Assembly: GCF_014269185.2 (NCBI RefSeq)
Contig: NZ_JABWRZ020000003.1
Span: 1-64,000 of the forward strand
DNA from: Pseudomonas oryzicola
GTDB taxonomy: Bacteria > Pseudomonadota > Gammaproteobacteria > Pseudomonadales > Pseudomonadaceae
Reading direction: 5' to 3'
Length of the DNA: 64,000 nucleotides
Within the stretch, counting starts at the first letter, position 1, and each line of letters starts with the position of its first letter. The position numbers and the translations under genes were made by a program. The notes under the pieces are model-generated. The model worked only from the letters and a program-made list of their open reading frames with translations, made no database searches and had not been told where the DNA came from. Shown piece after piece: positions 54,879 to 63,013 of the stretch.

Positions 54879-56114
54879 ATGTCGATTCGTATCGGACTGC
54901 TGCCCCAAGTGGCGACAGCGCACTGGGTCAGTCACTTGCACATCATGGCGCTGGCGGCGTTGTTCCCGGTGCTGCCGCAGCTATTTGCCGTGGGCTATGT
55001 GGAATTGGGCCTGGCCTTGAGTATCTTCAATATCGTCACCGCCCTGGTACAGGCCCCCATGGGTTATGCCGTCGACCACTACGGCGGGCGCCGCGTACTG
55101 ATCGCCGGGGTAGCCCTGGGCAGCTTCAGCTTCCTGCTGATCGCACTGTTTCCAACCTACACCTGGTTGCTGATCGCCATGGCCCTGGCCGGTGTCGCCA
55201 ATGCCGTCTACCACCCTGCCGATTATGCCCTGCTAGCCCAGGGCATCGCCCCCGCGCACATGGGCAAGGCTTTCTCGGTACATACCTTTGCCGGCTTTCT
55301 CGGTGCGGCCATTGCCCCAGTCTTCCTGCTTGGGGTGGCCACCGCCAGCGAACCACGCCTGGCTTTTGCCGCAGCCGCGCTAGCGGGCTTTGCCGCCTTG
55401 GCGCTACTGTTGGTGCCGGGTTCGGGCATCACCCGCGTGAGACCACTGCACGCCGAACCGAGCGCCCTCGGGAATTCCTCTGGCACCGATGGTGCCCGCC
55501 CGCGGTCGCTGCTGTCACCGATGATCCTGACCCTGACGGTACTGTTCGTGCTGCTTAACCTCAGCACCAGCGCGATTGAAAAGTTTTCGGTTGCCTCCCT
55601 GATGCAAGGCCAGGGCGCAACCCTGCCTTGGGCCAACTCGGCGCTCACCGCCTTCCTGTTTGCCAGTGCCTTCGGTGTGCTCTGCGGAGGCGCCCTGGCC
55701 GACCGCACCAAGCGTCACGGCGTGGTTGCCGCTAGCGCCTTTGGCCTGGCGGCGCTGCTCACAGCGCTTGTCGCGACGGCCAGCCTCAGTGGCCTGGCTT
55801 TGACCATCACCCTGGGCATCACCGGTTTTCTCACCGGTGTGATCGCCCCGTCGCGCGACATGCTGGTGCGCGCGGCCTCGCCCAAAGGCGCAGAAGGGAA
55901 AACCTTCGGCATCGTCTCCACCGGTTTCAACATCGGTGGTGCAGTCGGCCCGATCGGCTTTGGCTGGCTGCTCGACCATGGCCACCCCAACGGTATCTTC
56001 TGGGCTTCGGTGGCGTTCATGAGCCTGACCGTTGTGCTGACCTTGATGCAGGAGTGGTACCTGAGCAGGTTCAGAACCCGCAAAGACCCGGTGCTCTGCG
56101 TCAAACCTTCTTGA
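54879..56114 (+). CDS. MFS exporter, fosmidomycin-resistance-like
   Basis: 411 aa with 12 hydrophobic segments. AVDHYGGRRVLI is the loop 2-3 motif; ANAVYHPADYALLAQ and APSRDMLVRAASPKG are shared with the FSR/YfkF-type exporters. First gene of the rightward arm, 63 bases ahead of the leader ORF of the N-oxygenase operon. Likely exports the cluster product. Confidence 0.88.
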   Translation: MSIRIGLLPQVATAHWVSHLHIMALAALFPVLPQLFAVGYVELGLALSIFNIVTALVQAPMGYAVDHYGGRRVLIAGVALGSFSFLLIALFPTYTWLLIAMALAGVANAVYHPADYALLAQGIAPAHMGKAFSVHTFAGFLGAAIAPVFLLGVATASEPRLAFAAAALAGFAALALLLVPGSGITRVRPLHAEPSALGNSSGTDGARPRSLLSPMILTLTVLFVLLNLSTSAIEKFSVASLMQGQGATLPWANSALTAFLFASAFGVLCGGALADRTKRHGVVAASAFGLAALLTALVATASLSGLALTITLGITGFLTGVIAPSRDMLVRAASPKGAEGKTFGIVSTGFNIGGAVGPIGFGWLLDHGHPNGIFWASVAFMSLTVVLTLMQEWYLSRFRTRKDPVLCVKPS

Positions 56115-56177
56115 CGTCGTCGCGGAGCATCGATGAAATCGCGCCTCCCCTGTTCTGGCAACGGAGCAGGACCGGTG

Positions 56178-56237
56178 ATGATGAGTGAAGGCTCAGCCAT
56201 TGCCGCCTATCTATGCCTTAAAACAACAACAGCCTGA
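56178..56237 (+). CDS. Putative 19-aa leader peptide (uORF)
   Basis: ATG 56178 lies 6 bases after GCAGGA, a better ribosome site than that of the following oxygenase gene. The peptide ends LKTTTA, with three consecutive rare ACA threonine codons before the stop at 56237, 16 bases ahead of the oxygenase ATG. Could serve translational coupling or attenuation; may be chance. Confidence 0.35.
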   Translation: MMSEGSAIAAYLCLKTTTA

Positions 56238-56253
56238 CCAATGGAAATTAAAC

Positions 56254-57216
56254 ATGGAACGTTTGAATTGTGACAACGACGATGCTGTTCATAGCATGCT
56301 GACGAAGTTGTCCACACTCTGGAAAAACCGCGCCGCCGTCAACCAGGAACTACCGGACTACTGGAACCTGGCCTTTGACCCGGACAAGCAAGATTTCACT
56401 GCCTCATTGCTACCGTTTCGCAACCACCAGGCCTGGCAGGAAGCCCCTGAAGCGTTGCAATCGAAATGCCTGTCCTATGCCTGGGGCATCTACAACCTCA
56501 AAACCATCTACATCGAATGCAACGTCGTGGTGCCCGCCTGCGAGGACATCATCAAGACGCCGCCACCCAGTCACAACCGCATGCTGCTGCAGGACGTGAT
56601 GTCGCAGGCGCTGCTGGACGAGGCGCTGCACACGCGGATGTCGATCATGGCCTGCAACTACATCTACGCCATGCGCAAGCTGGCGCCGCTGGACTTTACT
56701 GCCTTCAACCTGGTGACCTGGCGCGAAGGCCTGCTGGCCAACTGTAACGCCGAGTGGGAGCGCCGGCTGACCCGTTTCGCCATCGCTTGCGCCAGTGAGA
56801 CGCTGATCACCGACTACCTCAAGACCATGGCCGAAGACACCTCGATCCAGGCCATCTGTCACGAAGTTACCCGCACCCACGCCATGGACGAGTGGAGCCA
56901 TTCCAGCGTCTTCAGCTTCGTTGCCACGGATATCGTCCATGGCTTGAGCCGCAAGGAGCGCGAGTACCTGCGGTCGATCATTCTCAAGACCGTGCAGATG
57001 TTCGCCAACAACGAACTGGGCGCGTGGGGTACGGTGTTCTCGATGCTCGATTTCCCCAACGCCCGGGAGATCCTCAATGACGTTGGCGACAGCAACGAAA
57101 TCAGCGTCTACACCGACTCGGTCGAAAGCCTGATCAACCGCATCGGCCTTACCGGCAAAGGCCTGGGCAGTTCGCAAAGCGCCATCGCCGCCCTGCATGA
57201 AGAGGCCTACGCATGA
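56254..57216 (+). CDS. AurF-type non-haem diiron N-oxygenase
   Basis: 320 aa from ATG 56254. All seven metal ligands of p-aminobenzoate N-oxygenase AurF are visible: Glu88 (IYIECN), Glu123 and His126 (DEALHTR), Glu182 (SETLI), His209, Glu213 and His216 (HAMDEWSH). Spacing is E-x34-E-x2-H-x55-E-x26-H-x3-E-x2-H, within one residue of AurF. The family oxidises amines to hydroxylamines or nitro groups (some members do C-hydroxylation). An in-frame GTG at 56185 would extend it by 23 residues but has poor spacing to a ribosome site. Stop overlaps the reductase start (ATGA). Confidence 0.92.
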   Translation: MERLNCDNDDAVHSMLTKLSTLWKNRAAVNQELPDYWNLAFDPDKQDFTASLLPFRNHQAWQEAPEALQSKCLSYAWGIYNLKTIYIECNVVVPACEDIIKTPPPSHNRMLLQDVMSQALLDEALHTRMSIMACNYIYAMRKLAPLDFTAFNLVTWREGLLANCNAEWERRLTRFAIACASETLITDYLKTMAEDTSIQAICHEVTRTHAMDEWSHSSVFSFVATDIVHGLSRKEREYLRSIILKTVQMFANNELGAWGTVFSMLDFPNAREILNDVGDSNEISVYTDSVESLINRIGLTGKGLGSSQSAIAALHEEAYA

Positions 57217-58271
57217 ATGCCATGACCCTGCATGCACGTTGCGAGCGTGTTACCAGTGAAACCGCTGGCATCAAGGTCTTTACCTTGAGCGCCCAGGGCG
57301 CCCATGCCGAGTTTCTCGGCAGCCTCGAACCTGGCAAGCACATCGCCTTGCAATACCCGGACACCAGCGGCATCGAACAACAGCGGCTGTACTCGATTAC
57401 CCGCAAGGATGCCAGCGACCTGTTCGAGATCGCAGTCAAGCGCGAAGGCCGCGGGGGCGTTTCGGACCACCTGCATGCCACCTTGCAAGAGGGCGTGACA
57501 GCGCCACTGCAATTCGTTGCGGGTGATATTTCGGTGGCTTCGATCATCGACCATGAGCAGGTCGGCATGCTTGCCGGCGGCATCGGCATCACCTTGCCGA
57601 TCGCCTTGCTGCGTGAACTGGTGAAGCGCGCACGCAACGGCCAGACGGTACCCAAGGTAACGCTGCTGTTGTGCGTTCCGAGCATTGCCGACATCCCGTT
57701 CCTGCACGAATTACTGGAGCTGGACCTGAGCACCTCGTGGTTCAGCCTGCATGTATACGTCACCCGGGAGCCTGTCAGAAACAACGGCCACTTCCGCGCC
57801 GGGCGGCCGACGGCGCAGTGCCTGAGCCTGCTGGGCCAGCCCGATGCGGTGGTCATCTGCGGCAGCCACAGGTTTGCCCAGGGTTTTCGCGAGCACAGCC
57901 TGGCGATGTTTCCCGACAGCGAGTTGCTGATCGAGTCGTTTACGCCACCGGCAGCAGCACAGCCAGCCGGCCCGGAACACGCCCAGGCGGGCAATTCGGT
58001 GCGTTTGCACCTGCACGATAGCGACCAGGTACTGGAACTGCCAGCGGGCAAAAGCCTGCTGGACATGCTTGAGTCCAGCGGCATCGCCGTGCGCAGCCTG
58101 TGCCGCTCGGGAATCTGTGGCAATTGCCGGATCAAGGTGTCGGACGGTGAGTGCAAGTTCGAGTCCGACTTCTGCCTCAGTGATCAGGACAAGCATGAGG
58201 GGTATGCCCTGGCGTGCTGTACGTTCCCGCTGTCGGGGAACATCACTGTCGAGCTGAACCCTACCGCCTGA
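57213..58271 (+). CDS. Flavin/[2Fe-2S] oxidoreductase (phthalate dioxygenase reductase-like)
   Basis: 352 aa. Flavin domain with RLYSITRKD (about residues 52-60), NAD-binding domain with LAGGIGITLPIALLREL and VVICGSHRFAQGF, and a C-terminal plant-type ferredoxin (about 265-352) with cysteines C-x4-C-x2-C in LCRSGICGNCRI and a distal ALACC. This order is that of PDR/VanB-type reductases. The 4-base overlap with the diiron oxygenase gene makes it the probable dedicated electron donor. Confidence 0.93.
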   Translation: MNAMTLHARCERVTSETAGIKVFTLSAQGAHAEFLGSLEPGKHIALQYPDTSGIEQQRLYSITRKDASDLFEIAVKREGRGGVSDHLHATLQEGVTAPLQFVAGDISVASIIDHEQVGMLAGGIGITLPIALLRELVKRARNGQTVPKVTLLLCVPSIADIPFLHELLELDLSTSWFSLHVYVTREPVRNNGHFRAGRPTAQCLSLLGQPDAVVICGSHRFAQGFREHSLAMFPDSELLIESFTPPAAAQPAGPEHAQAGNSVRLHLHDSDQVLELPAGKSLLDMLESSGIAVRSLCRSGICGNCRIKVSDGECKFESDFCLSDQDKHEGYALACCTFPLSGNITVELNPTA

Positions 58272-58307
58272 ATTTTTCCACCGGCCTTTCTACTGATGAT
58301 TGCTCTC

Positions 58308-59021
58308 ATGAAAACAGCAATTGCTCTGCGCCACATCCATTTCGAAGACGTCGGTTCGCTCGATGCCGTACTGGCAGAACACGGCTATCAGCTGCACTAC
58401 GTGGACGCTACCCAGGCCCCGCTGGATACTCCACAGATCCAGCAGGCCGACCTGTTGATCGTGCTGGGTGGCCCTGTCGGCGCCTACGACGAACTGGTCT
58501 ACCCGTTTCTGCAAGGGGAACTGGCGGCAGTACGCCAGCGCCTGCAGGCAGGCACCCCGATACTGGGTATCTGCCTGGGTGCCCAGCTGATTGCCCGCGC
58601 CCTCGGCGCCCGGGTCTATCCGTTGGGCGTCAAGGAAATCGGTTTCAGCCCCCTGACGCTGACCATGGCAGGCCAGCAATCGCCGCTGGCGGCATTGCGT
58701 GACACCCCGGTTCTGCACTGGCACGGCGATCAGTTCGACATCCCGGCCGACGCCGTGCACCTGGCCAGCACCGCCATTGGCGCCAACCAGGCGTTTGCCA
58801 TCGGCTCCAACGTGCTAGGCCTGCAGTTTCATCTGGAAGCAGACGTGAACAAACTGGAACAGTGGCTGGTCGGGCATGCCTGCGAACTGGGCATGGCAGG
58901 CATCGACCCCAGCAAGCTGCGGGCCGATGCCGCCGCGCTCGGCGATCGTCTGAGCCAGGCAGCACGGGAGGTGACCGGCCAGTGGCTGGCCAACCTCACC
59001 ACCGCCACGCACATGGGGTGA
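58308..59021 (+). CDS. Class I glutamine amidotransferase-like protein (cluster)
   Basis: 237 aa from ATG 58308 (58296 possible). GATase1 domain with Cys in LGICLGAQLIARALG (about residue 87), oxyanion GGPVGAYDE and His-x-Glu in GLQFHLEADV (about 171-173). Acts on glutamine or a gamma-glutamyl amide, either as an ammonia donor or to remove a gamma-glutamyl protecting group. 36 bases after the reductase gene, so same operon. Confidence 0.87.
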   Translation: MKTAIALRHIHFEDVGSLDAVLAEHGYQLHYVDATQAPLDTPQIQQADLLIVLGGPVGAYDELVYPFLQGELAAVRQRLQAGTPILGICLGAQLIARALGARVYPLGVKEIGFSPLTLTMAGQQSPLAALRDTPVLHWHGDQFDIPADAVHLASTAIGANQAFAIGSNVLGLQFHLEADVNKLEQWLVGHACELGMAGIDPSKLRADAAALGDRLSQAAREVTGQWLANLTTATHMG

Positions 59022-59331
59022 CCCAACCACTCGTGGCAAAGTGGTCTGTCGGGCCCAGCAGAACTGGAATGGCAGACCACGCAGGTTCCACCGTATAAAT
59101 CGACCGGCAAACCACAACAAGGAACATGACTCCCGACGAACCAAGGAAGGTGGGAGGTGCTGCTTGCGGCACGTCATCATCAGTCGCACTTGCCAGGCTT
59201 TCTCAAGGAAACCGAAAGCCTGTGCAGTTTGTCCCAGCGACCTTCTCGTTATTCGTTCAAGCCAGGGTGCTCACCTGTTGGTGGACCAGGAAGTCCGTTT
59301 TATCAATAAGAAGCAAGATGAGGAGTCAACG
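59022..59331. promoter_or_regulatory. 310-base leader of the ABM gene with operator pair
   Basis: AAGTGGTCTG (59039-59048) and inverted CAGACCAC (59073-59080) flank a 24-base spacer, giving a possible stem as well as paired operator sites. The remaining ~250 bases before ATG 59332 have no convincing gene, so the transcript may carry a long 5' leader. Confidence 0.55.
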
Positions 59332-59688
59332 ATGATCGTAGTAATGTTTGAACTGGAAGCGGTCGAAGGCCAGGGGCCGGTCTACGTCGACCTGGTGAAC
59401 AAATTGACCCCGCTGCTCAAAGATATGGAAGGTTTCCTGGGTGTCGAGTGTTTCCAGAGCACCCAGAACCCGAAGAAAGTCATGTCGGTCACCAACTGGC
59501 GTGACATGAAAGCGGTGGAAGACTGGCGCAACGTCTCGGCGCACCTGAACGCGCAAAGGGCCGGCCGTAACAAGATCTTCCACAACTACCGCGTACGGGT
59601 CACCGAGGTTCTGCGCGACTACGGCATGACCGAGCGCGCACAGGCGCCGCATAACGTCGTTTTCGATGGCGAAGAAACACCAGCGTAA
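59332..59688 (+). CDS. Antibiotic biosynthesis monooxygenase (ABM)-like small protein
   Basis: 118 aa. Ferredoxin-like dimeric alpha-beta barrel pattern: IVVMFELEAVEG, VDLVNKLTPLLKDMEGFLG, ECFQSTQNPKKVMSVTNWRD and AVEDWRNVSAHLNAQRAGRN. The family includes cofactor-free monooxygenases and isomerases of quinones and reactive intermediates. GAGGAG lies 7 bases before ATG. Has its own operator-bearing leader, so it is expressed separately but in the same putative regulon. Confidence 0.75.
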   Translation: MIVVMFELEAVEGQGPVYVDLVNKLTPLLKDMEGFLGVECFQSTQNPKKVMSVTNWRDMKAVEDWRNVSAHLNAQRAGRNKIFHNYRVRVTEVLRDYGMTERAQAPHNVVFDGEETPA

Positions 59689-59704
59689 GACCGTTAGCCG
59701 CAAG

Positions 59705-59768
59705 GTATTCAGCGCCTGTGAGATCGTGCGCCGTCTGCGTGGCGCTCGATCTCACAGGCGCTGAATAC
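59705..59768. repeat. Long near-perfect inverted repeat at right cluster edge
   Basis: A perfect 22-bp arm (59705-59726) pairs with 59747-59768, extended after one T-T mismatch by GCGCC/GGCGC with an 8-base loop. Its inner part (GATCG.GCGCC...GGCGC.CGATC) recurs at 61789-61816. Lies between convergent genes without a T tract. Confidence 0.8.
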
Positions 59769-59797
59769 GCTGCGGCAAATACCCCAGCCCATCAAGA

Positions 59798-60559
59798 TCA
59801 GATCGCCGTAGCCCCTCCATCCACCGCCAGGCAATGGCCGGTGGTAAACGCCGCACCATCGCTACACAAGTACAGCACCGCGCTGGCGATCTCTTCCACC
59901 TTGCCAATGCGCCCTACCGGGTGCATGGCGGCAGCGAACTCGGCCTTGCGTGGGTCGGCCTGGTAGGCACGACGAAACATGTCCGTATCGATCACTGCCG
60001 GGCACACCGCATTCACCCGGATGCCTTTCTTGGCATATTCGATGGCTGCCGACCTGGTCAGGCCGATCACCGCGTGCTTGGAGGCGCTGTAGATACTCAT
60101 TTTCGGTGCCGCGCCCAGCCCTGCCACCGAAGCGGTATTGACGATCGCGCCAGCACCCTGGGCCAGCAGCAACGGCAGCTGGTACTTCATGCACAACCAC
60201 ACGCCCTTGACATTGACGCCCATGATGGCGTCGAACTCTGCCTCGCTGCCCTCGGCCAGGCGGCCCTGCTCTATCTCGATACCGGCGTTATTGAAGGCAT
60301 AGTCCAGCCGGCCATAGGCGCCAATCAGGCGCTCGTGCAACTGGCGCACCTCGGCGTCACGGGTAACGTCGCAGGCCAGGAACAACGCTTCGCCACCCGC
60401 CGCACGGATCAACGCCACAGTGGCCTCGCCGCCGACCGGGTCGAGGTCGGCCACCACCACCTTCAGGCCCTCCCGTGCGAAAGCCAGGGCGGTTGCCCGG
60501 CCGATGCCGGCGGCAGCGCCGGTGACCAGGGCGACCTGGCCGGAAAAGGTCATGCTCAT
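59798..60559 (-). CDS. Short-chain dehydrogenase/reductase
   Basis: 253 aa from ATG 60559 (AGGAG 7 bases upstream). TGAAAGIGRA cofactor loop, Asp-Leu-Asp after beta-2 (VADLDPVGG, favouring NAD), NNAGIE, Ser in VNTASVAG, YSASK active site. Glucose/3-oxoacyl dehydrogenase-like; substrate unknown. Divergent from an NADP-dependent oxidoreductase gene. I treat it as the first core gene to the right of the cluster. Confidence 0.9.
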   Translation of the reverse strand: MSMTFSGQVALVTGAAAGIGRATALAFAREGLKVVVADLDPVGGEATVALIRAAGGEALFLACDVTRDAEVRQLHERLIGAYGRLDYAFNNAGIEIEQGRLAEGSEAEFDAIMGVNVKGVWLCMKYQLPLLLAQGAGAIVNTASVAGLGAAPKMSIYSASKHAVIGLTRSAAIEYAKKGIRVNAVCPAVIDTDMFRRAYQADPRKAEFAAAMHPVGRIGKVEEIASAVLYLCSDGAAFTTGHCLAVDGGATAI

Positions 60560-60734
60560 CGCGTGCTCCTGAGAGTGCTGGGTGGGGTTCAGAGCATAGT
60601 CAGCAACCACCCGGCCGGGCAGCATCATCACCCCTTCGGTTGGGCTACCATGCTTGTCAGTGATGTTACGGACCTGCCTACATCAACAGGGTAGATTGAA
60701 CGCCTTACCCCTTCACTGCTCACAAGGACCCGCC

Positions 60735-61736
60735 ATGACCCAGACCAACCGCCGCTTCCTGCTCGCCAAACGCCCGGTCGGTGCCGTGCGCCGCGACGAC
60801 TTCAGTTTCGAGACCGTTGCTGCCGAACAACCCGGTGAAGGCCAGGTATTGGTACGCAACCTGTATCTGTCGCTGGACCCGGCCATGCGCGGCTGGATGA
60901 ACGAGGGCAAGTCCTACATCCCGCCCGTGGCCCTCGGCCAGGTGATGCGCGCGCTGGGCGTTGGCGAGGTGGTCGCGTCCAACCACCCCGGCTTCAAGCC
61001 GGGCGACCATGTAAGCGGCGCCCTGGGCGTGCAGGACTACTTCACCGGCGATGCGCAGGGCCTGCACAAGATCGACCCCAGCCTGGCGCCCCTGCCCCGC
61101 TACCTGTCGGCACTGGGCATGACTGGCATGACCGCCTACTTCGCCCTGCTGGAAGTCGGCCAGCCCAAGGCCGGCGACACGGTGGTGATTTCCGGTGCGG
61201 CTGGTGCGGTGGGCAGCATTGTCGGGCAGATTGCCAAGATCAAAGGTTGTCGCGTGGTCGGCATTGCCGGCGGTGCCGAAAAGTGCCAGTACCTGAAGGA
61301 CGAACTGGGCTTTGACGGGGTGATCGACTACAAGGCCGAGGACGTGCTGGCTGGGCTCAAGCGCGAATGCCCGCAAGGCGTCGATGTGTATTTCGACAAT
61401 GTGGGTGGCGACATCCTCGATGCCGTGCTGACCCGCATCAATTTCAAGGCCCGCATCGTGATTTGCGGCGCAATCAGCCAGTACAACAACAAGGAAGCGG
61501 TGAAAGGCCCGGCCAACTACCTGTCGCTACTGGTGAACCGTGCGCGCATGGAAGGCTTCGTGGTGATGGACCATGCCAAGGACTACGGCAAGGCCGCGCA
61601 GGAGATTGCCGGGTGGCTGGCCAGCGGGCAGGTGAAGAGCAAGGAGGATGTGGTGGACGGGCTGGAGACCTTCCCCGAGACATTGCTGAAGCTGTTCAGT
61701 GGGGAGAACTTTGGCAAACTGGTGCTGAAGGTTTGA
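60735..61736 (+). CDS. Zinc-independent NADP-dependent MDR oxidoreductase (CurA-like)
   Basis: 333 aa. Medium-chain reductase of the leukotriene B4/prostaglandin reductase group: RNLYLSLDPAMRGWM, GMTGMTAYFALLEVGQPKAG, Rossmann SGAAGAVGSIVGQ, YFDNVGGDILD. No zinc-ligand cysteines. Reduces activated C=C bonds such as curcumin or enones. AAGGA before ATG 60735. Confidence 0.92.
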   Translation: MTQTNRRFLLAKRPVGAVRRDDFSFETVAAEQPGEGQVLVRNLYLSLDPAMRGWMNEGKSYIPPVALGQVMRALGVGEVVASNHPGFKPGDHVSGALGVQDYFTGDAQGLHKIDPSLAPLPRYLSALGMTGMTAYFALLEVGQPKAGDTVVISGAAGAVGSIVGQIAKIKGCRVVGIAGGAEKCQYLKDELGFDGVIDYKAEDVLAGLKRECPQGVDVYFDNVGGDILDAVLTRINFKARIVICGAISQYNNKEAVKGPANYLSLLVNRARMEGFVVMDHAKDYGKAAQEIAGWLASGQVKSKEDVVDGLETFPETLLKLFSGENFGKLVLKV

Positions 61737-61788
61737 CTGCGGGGTTGGGCTTGCGGGTGCAGGCCCTGGGAGATTTAGCACCTGGTAG

Positions 61789-61816
61789 ATCGAGCGCCAC
61801 GCGGGCGGCGCTCGAT
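61789..61816. repeat. Inverted repeat between convergent genes
   Basis: ATCGAGCGCC (61789-61798), 8-base loop, GGCGCTCGAT (61807-61816). Same core as the hairpin at 59.7 kb. The rest of the 126-base gap has no gene. Confidence 0.75.
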
Positions 61817-61862
61817 TTCGCCGGCACTATGGCGCTCAAGGCGAGCACCTCAGGCTGGCAAC

Positions 61863-62564
61863 TTACCCACGAATCTCCGCCACCACCGCTGCCAGCGCCT
61901 GCGCCGGGTCGGCGGCCTGGCTGATCGGACGGCCGATTACCAGGTAATCCGAGCCTGCATCCAGGGCCTGACGCGGGGTGAGGATCCGGCGCTGGTCATC
62001 CTGCGCGCTGCCCGCCGGGCGAATGCCTGGGGTCACCAGTTGCAGCGACGGGTGCGCCGCCTTCAGCGCCGGGGCCTCCAGCGCCGAGCACACCAAGCCG
62101 TCCATGCCAGCCTTCTCGGCCAGCGCCGCCAGGCGCAGCACCTGCTCCTGCGGGTCGATATCCAGGCCGATACCGGCCAGGTCTTCACGCTCCATGCTGG
62201 TCAGCACGGTCACGCCAATCAGCAACGGCTGCGGGCCGCTGCGCTTGGCCAGTTCCTCACGGCAGGCCGCCATCATGCGCAGGCCACCGGAGCAGTGCAC
62301 GTTGACCATCCACACGCCCATCTCGGCCGCCGCCTTCACCGCCATGGCAGTGGTATTGGGGATGTCGTGGAACTTGAGGTCCAGGAACACTTCGAAGCCC
62401 TTGTCGCACAGGGTTTCGACAATGCCCGAAGCACTGCTGGTGAACAGTTCCTTGCCAACCTTCACCCGGCACAGCGCAGGGTCAAGCTGGTCAGCCAGCT
62501 TCAGGGCGGCCTCACGGGTAGGGAAATCCAGGGCGACGATCAGGGGCGTCTGGCAGGCGGACAT
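61863..62564 (-). CDS. pyrF: Orotidine 5'-phosphate decarboxylase
   Basis: 233 aa. Last step of UMP synthesis. [14 protein letters not shown] start, the [10 protein letters not shown] active-site motif (Asp-x-Lys-x2-Asp, here [10 protein letters not shown]), LVTPGIRP phosphate loop and YLVIGRPIS end. ATG 62564. Beta/alpha barrel, cytoplasmic dimer. Confidence 0.97.
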   Translation of the reverse strand: MSACQTPLIVALDFPTREAALKLADQLDPALCRVKVGKELFTSSASGIVETLCDKGFEVFLDLKFHDIPNTTAMAVKAAAEMGVWMVNVHCSGGLRMMAACREELAKRSGPQPLLIGVTVLTSMEREDLAGIGLDIDPQEQVLRLAALAEKAGMDGLVCSALEAPALKAAHPSLQLVTPGIRPAGSAQDDQRRILTPRQALDAGSDYLVIGRPISQAADPAQALAAVVAEIRG

Positions 62565-62744
62565 GGCAGGGTCTCTTGGCAAGTCGAAAACGGCGCGCAT
62601 TGTAAACGAAGTGACGCTGGCTTTGGGGCCCGCAAGTCACGGAATTGGCCCGGCATGGCCTGGCTCCTATAATTGAACCAACGGAGCGGGTATTTGCTCA
62701 AATTTCGTACAAGCACTGCCCATCATCGGTAAAGGAGAACGACA

Positions 62745-62912
62745 ATGCCCTGGTATGCCTGGCTGATACTCATCATAGCCCTCGGCTCGATCGTTGGCGG
62801 GCTGATGCTGCTGCGCGACACGGCGAAGAAACTGCCGCTGACCGAAGAACAACTGCGCAAGGTGCATGAGCGCAACGCCGAAGCGGATGCCAAGGATGCG
62901 CAAGACCGCTAG
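62745..62912 (+). CDS. DUF2897 small membrane protein
   Basis: 55 aa. One N-terminal transmembrane helix (about residues 3-23, YAWLILIIALGSIVGGLMLL), then a charged tail KKLPLTEEQLRKVHERNAEA typical of DUF2897. AAAGGAG lies before ATG 62745. Function unknown. Confidence 0.82.
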   Translation: MPWYAWLILIIALGSIVGGLMLLRDTAKKLPLTEEQLRKVHERNAEADAKDAQDR

Positions 62913-62927
62913 AAGGCCAACGCCAAG

Positions 62928-62966
62928 GAGCGGTCTTGTGTCGCGATGGGCTGCATGGCAGCCCCA
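62928..62966. repeat. Type-2 intergenic repeat
   Basis: GAGCGGTCTTGTGTCGCGAT then GGGCTGCATGGCAGCCCCA, ending in a GGGCTGC/GCAGCCC stem; between convergent genes. Confidence 0.7.
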
Positions 62967-63013
62967 GGTTCCAGCCAGCAACCTCAAGCCGACAGGCTCA
63001 TCCTCCTGCCACC

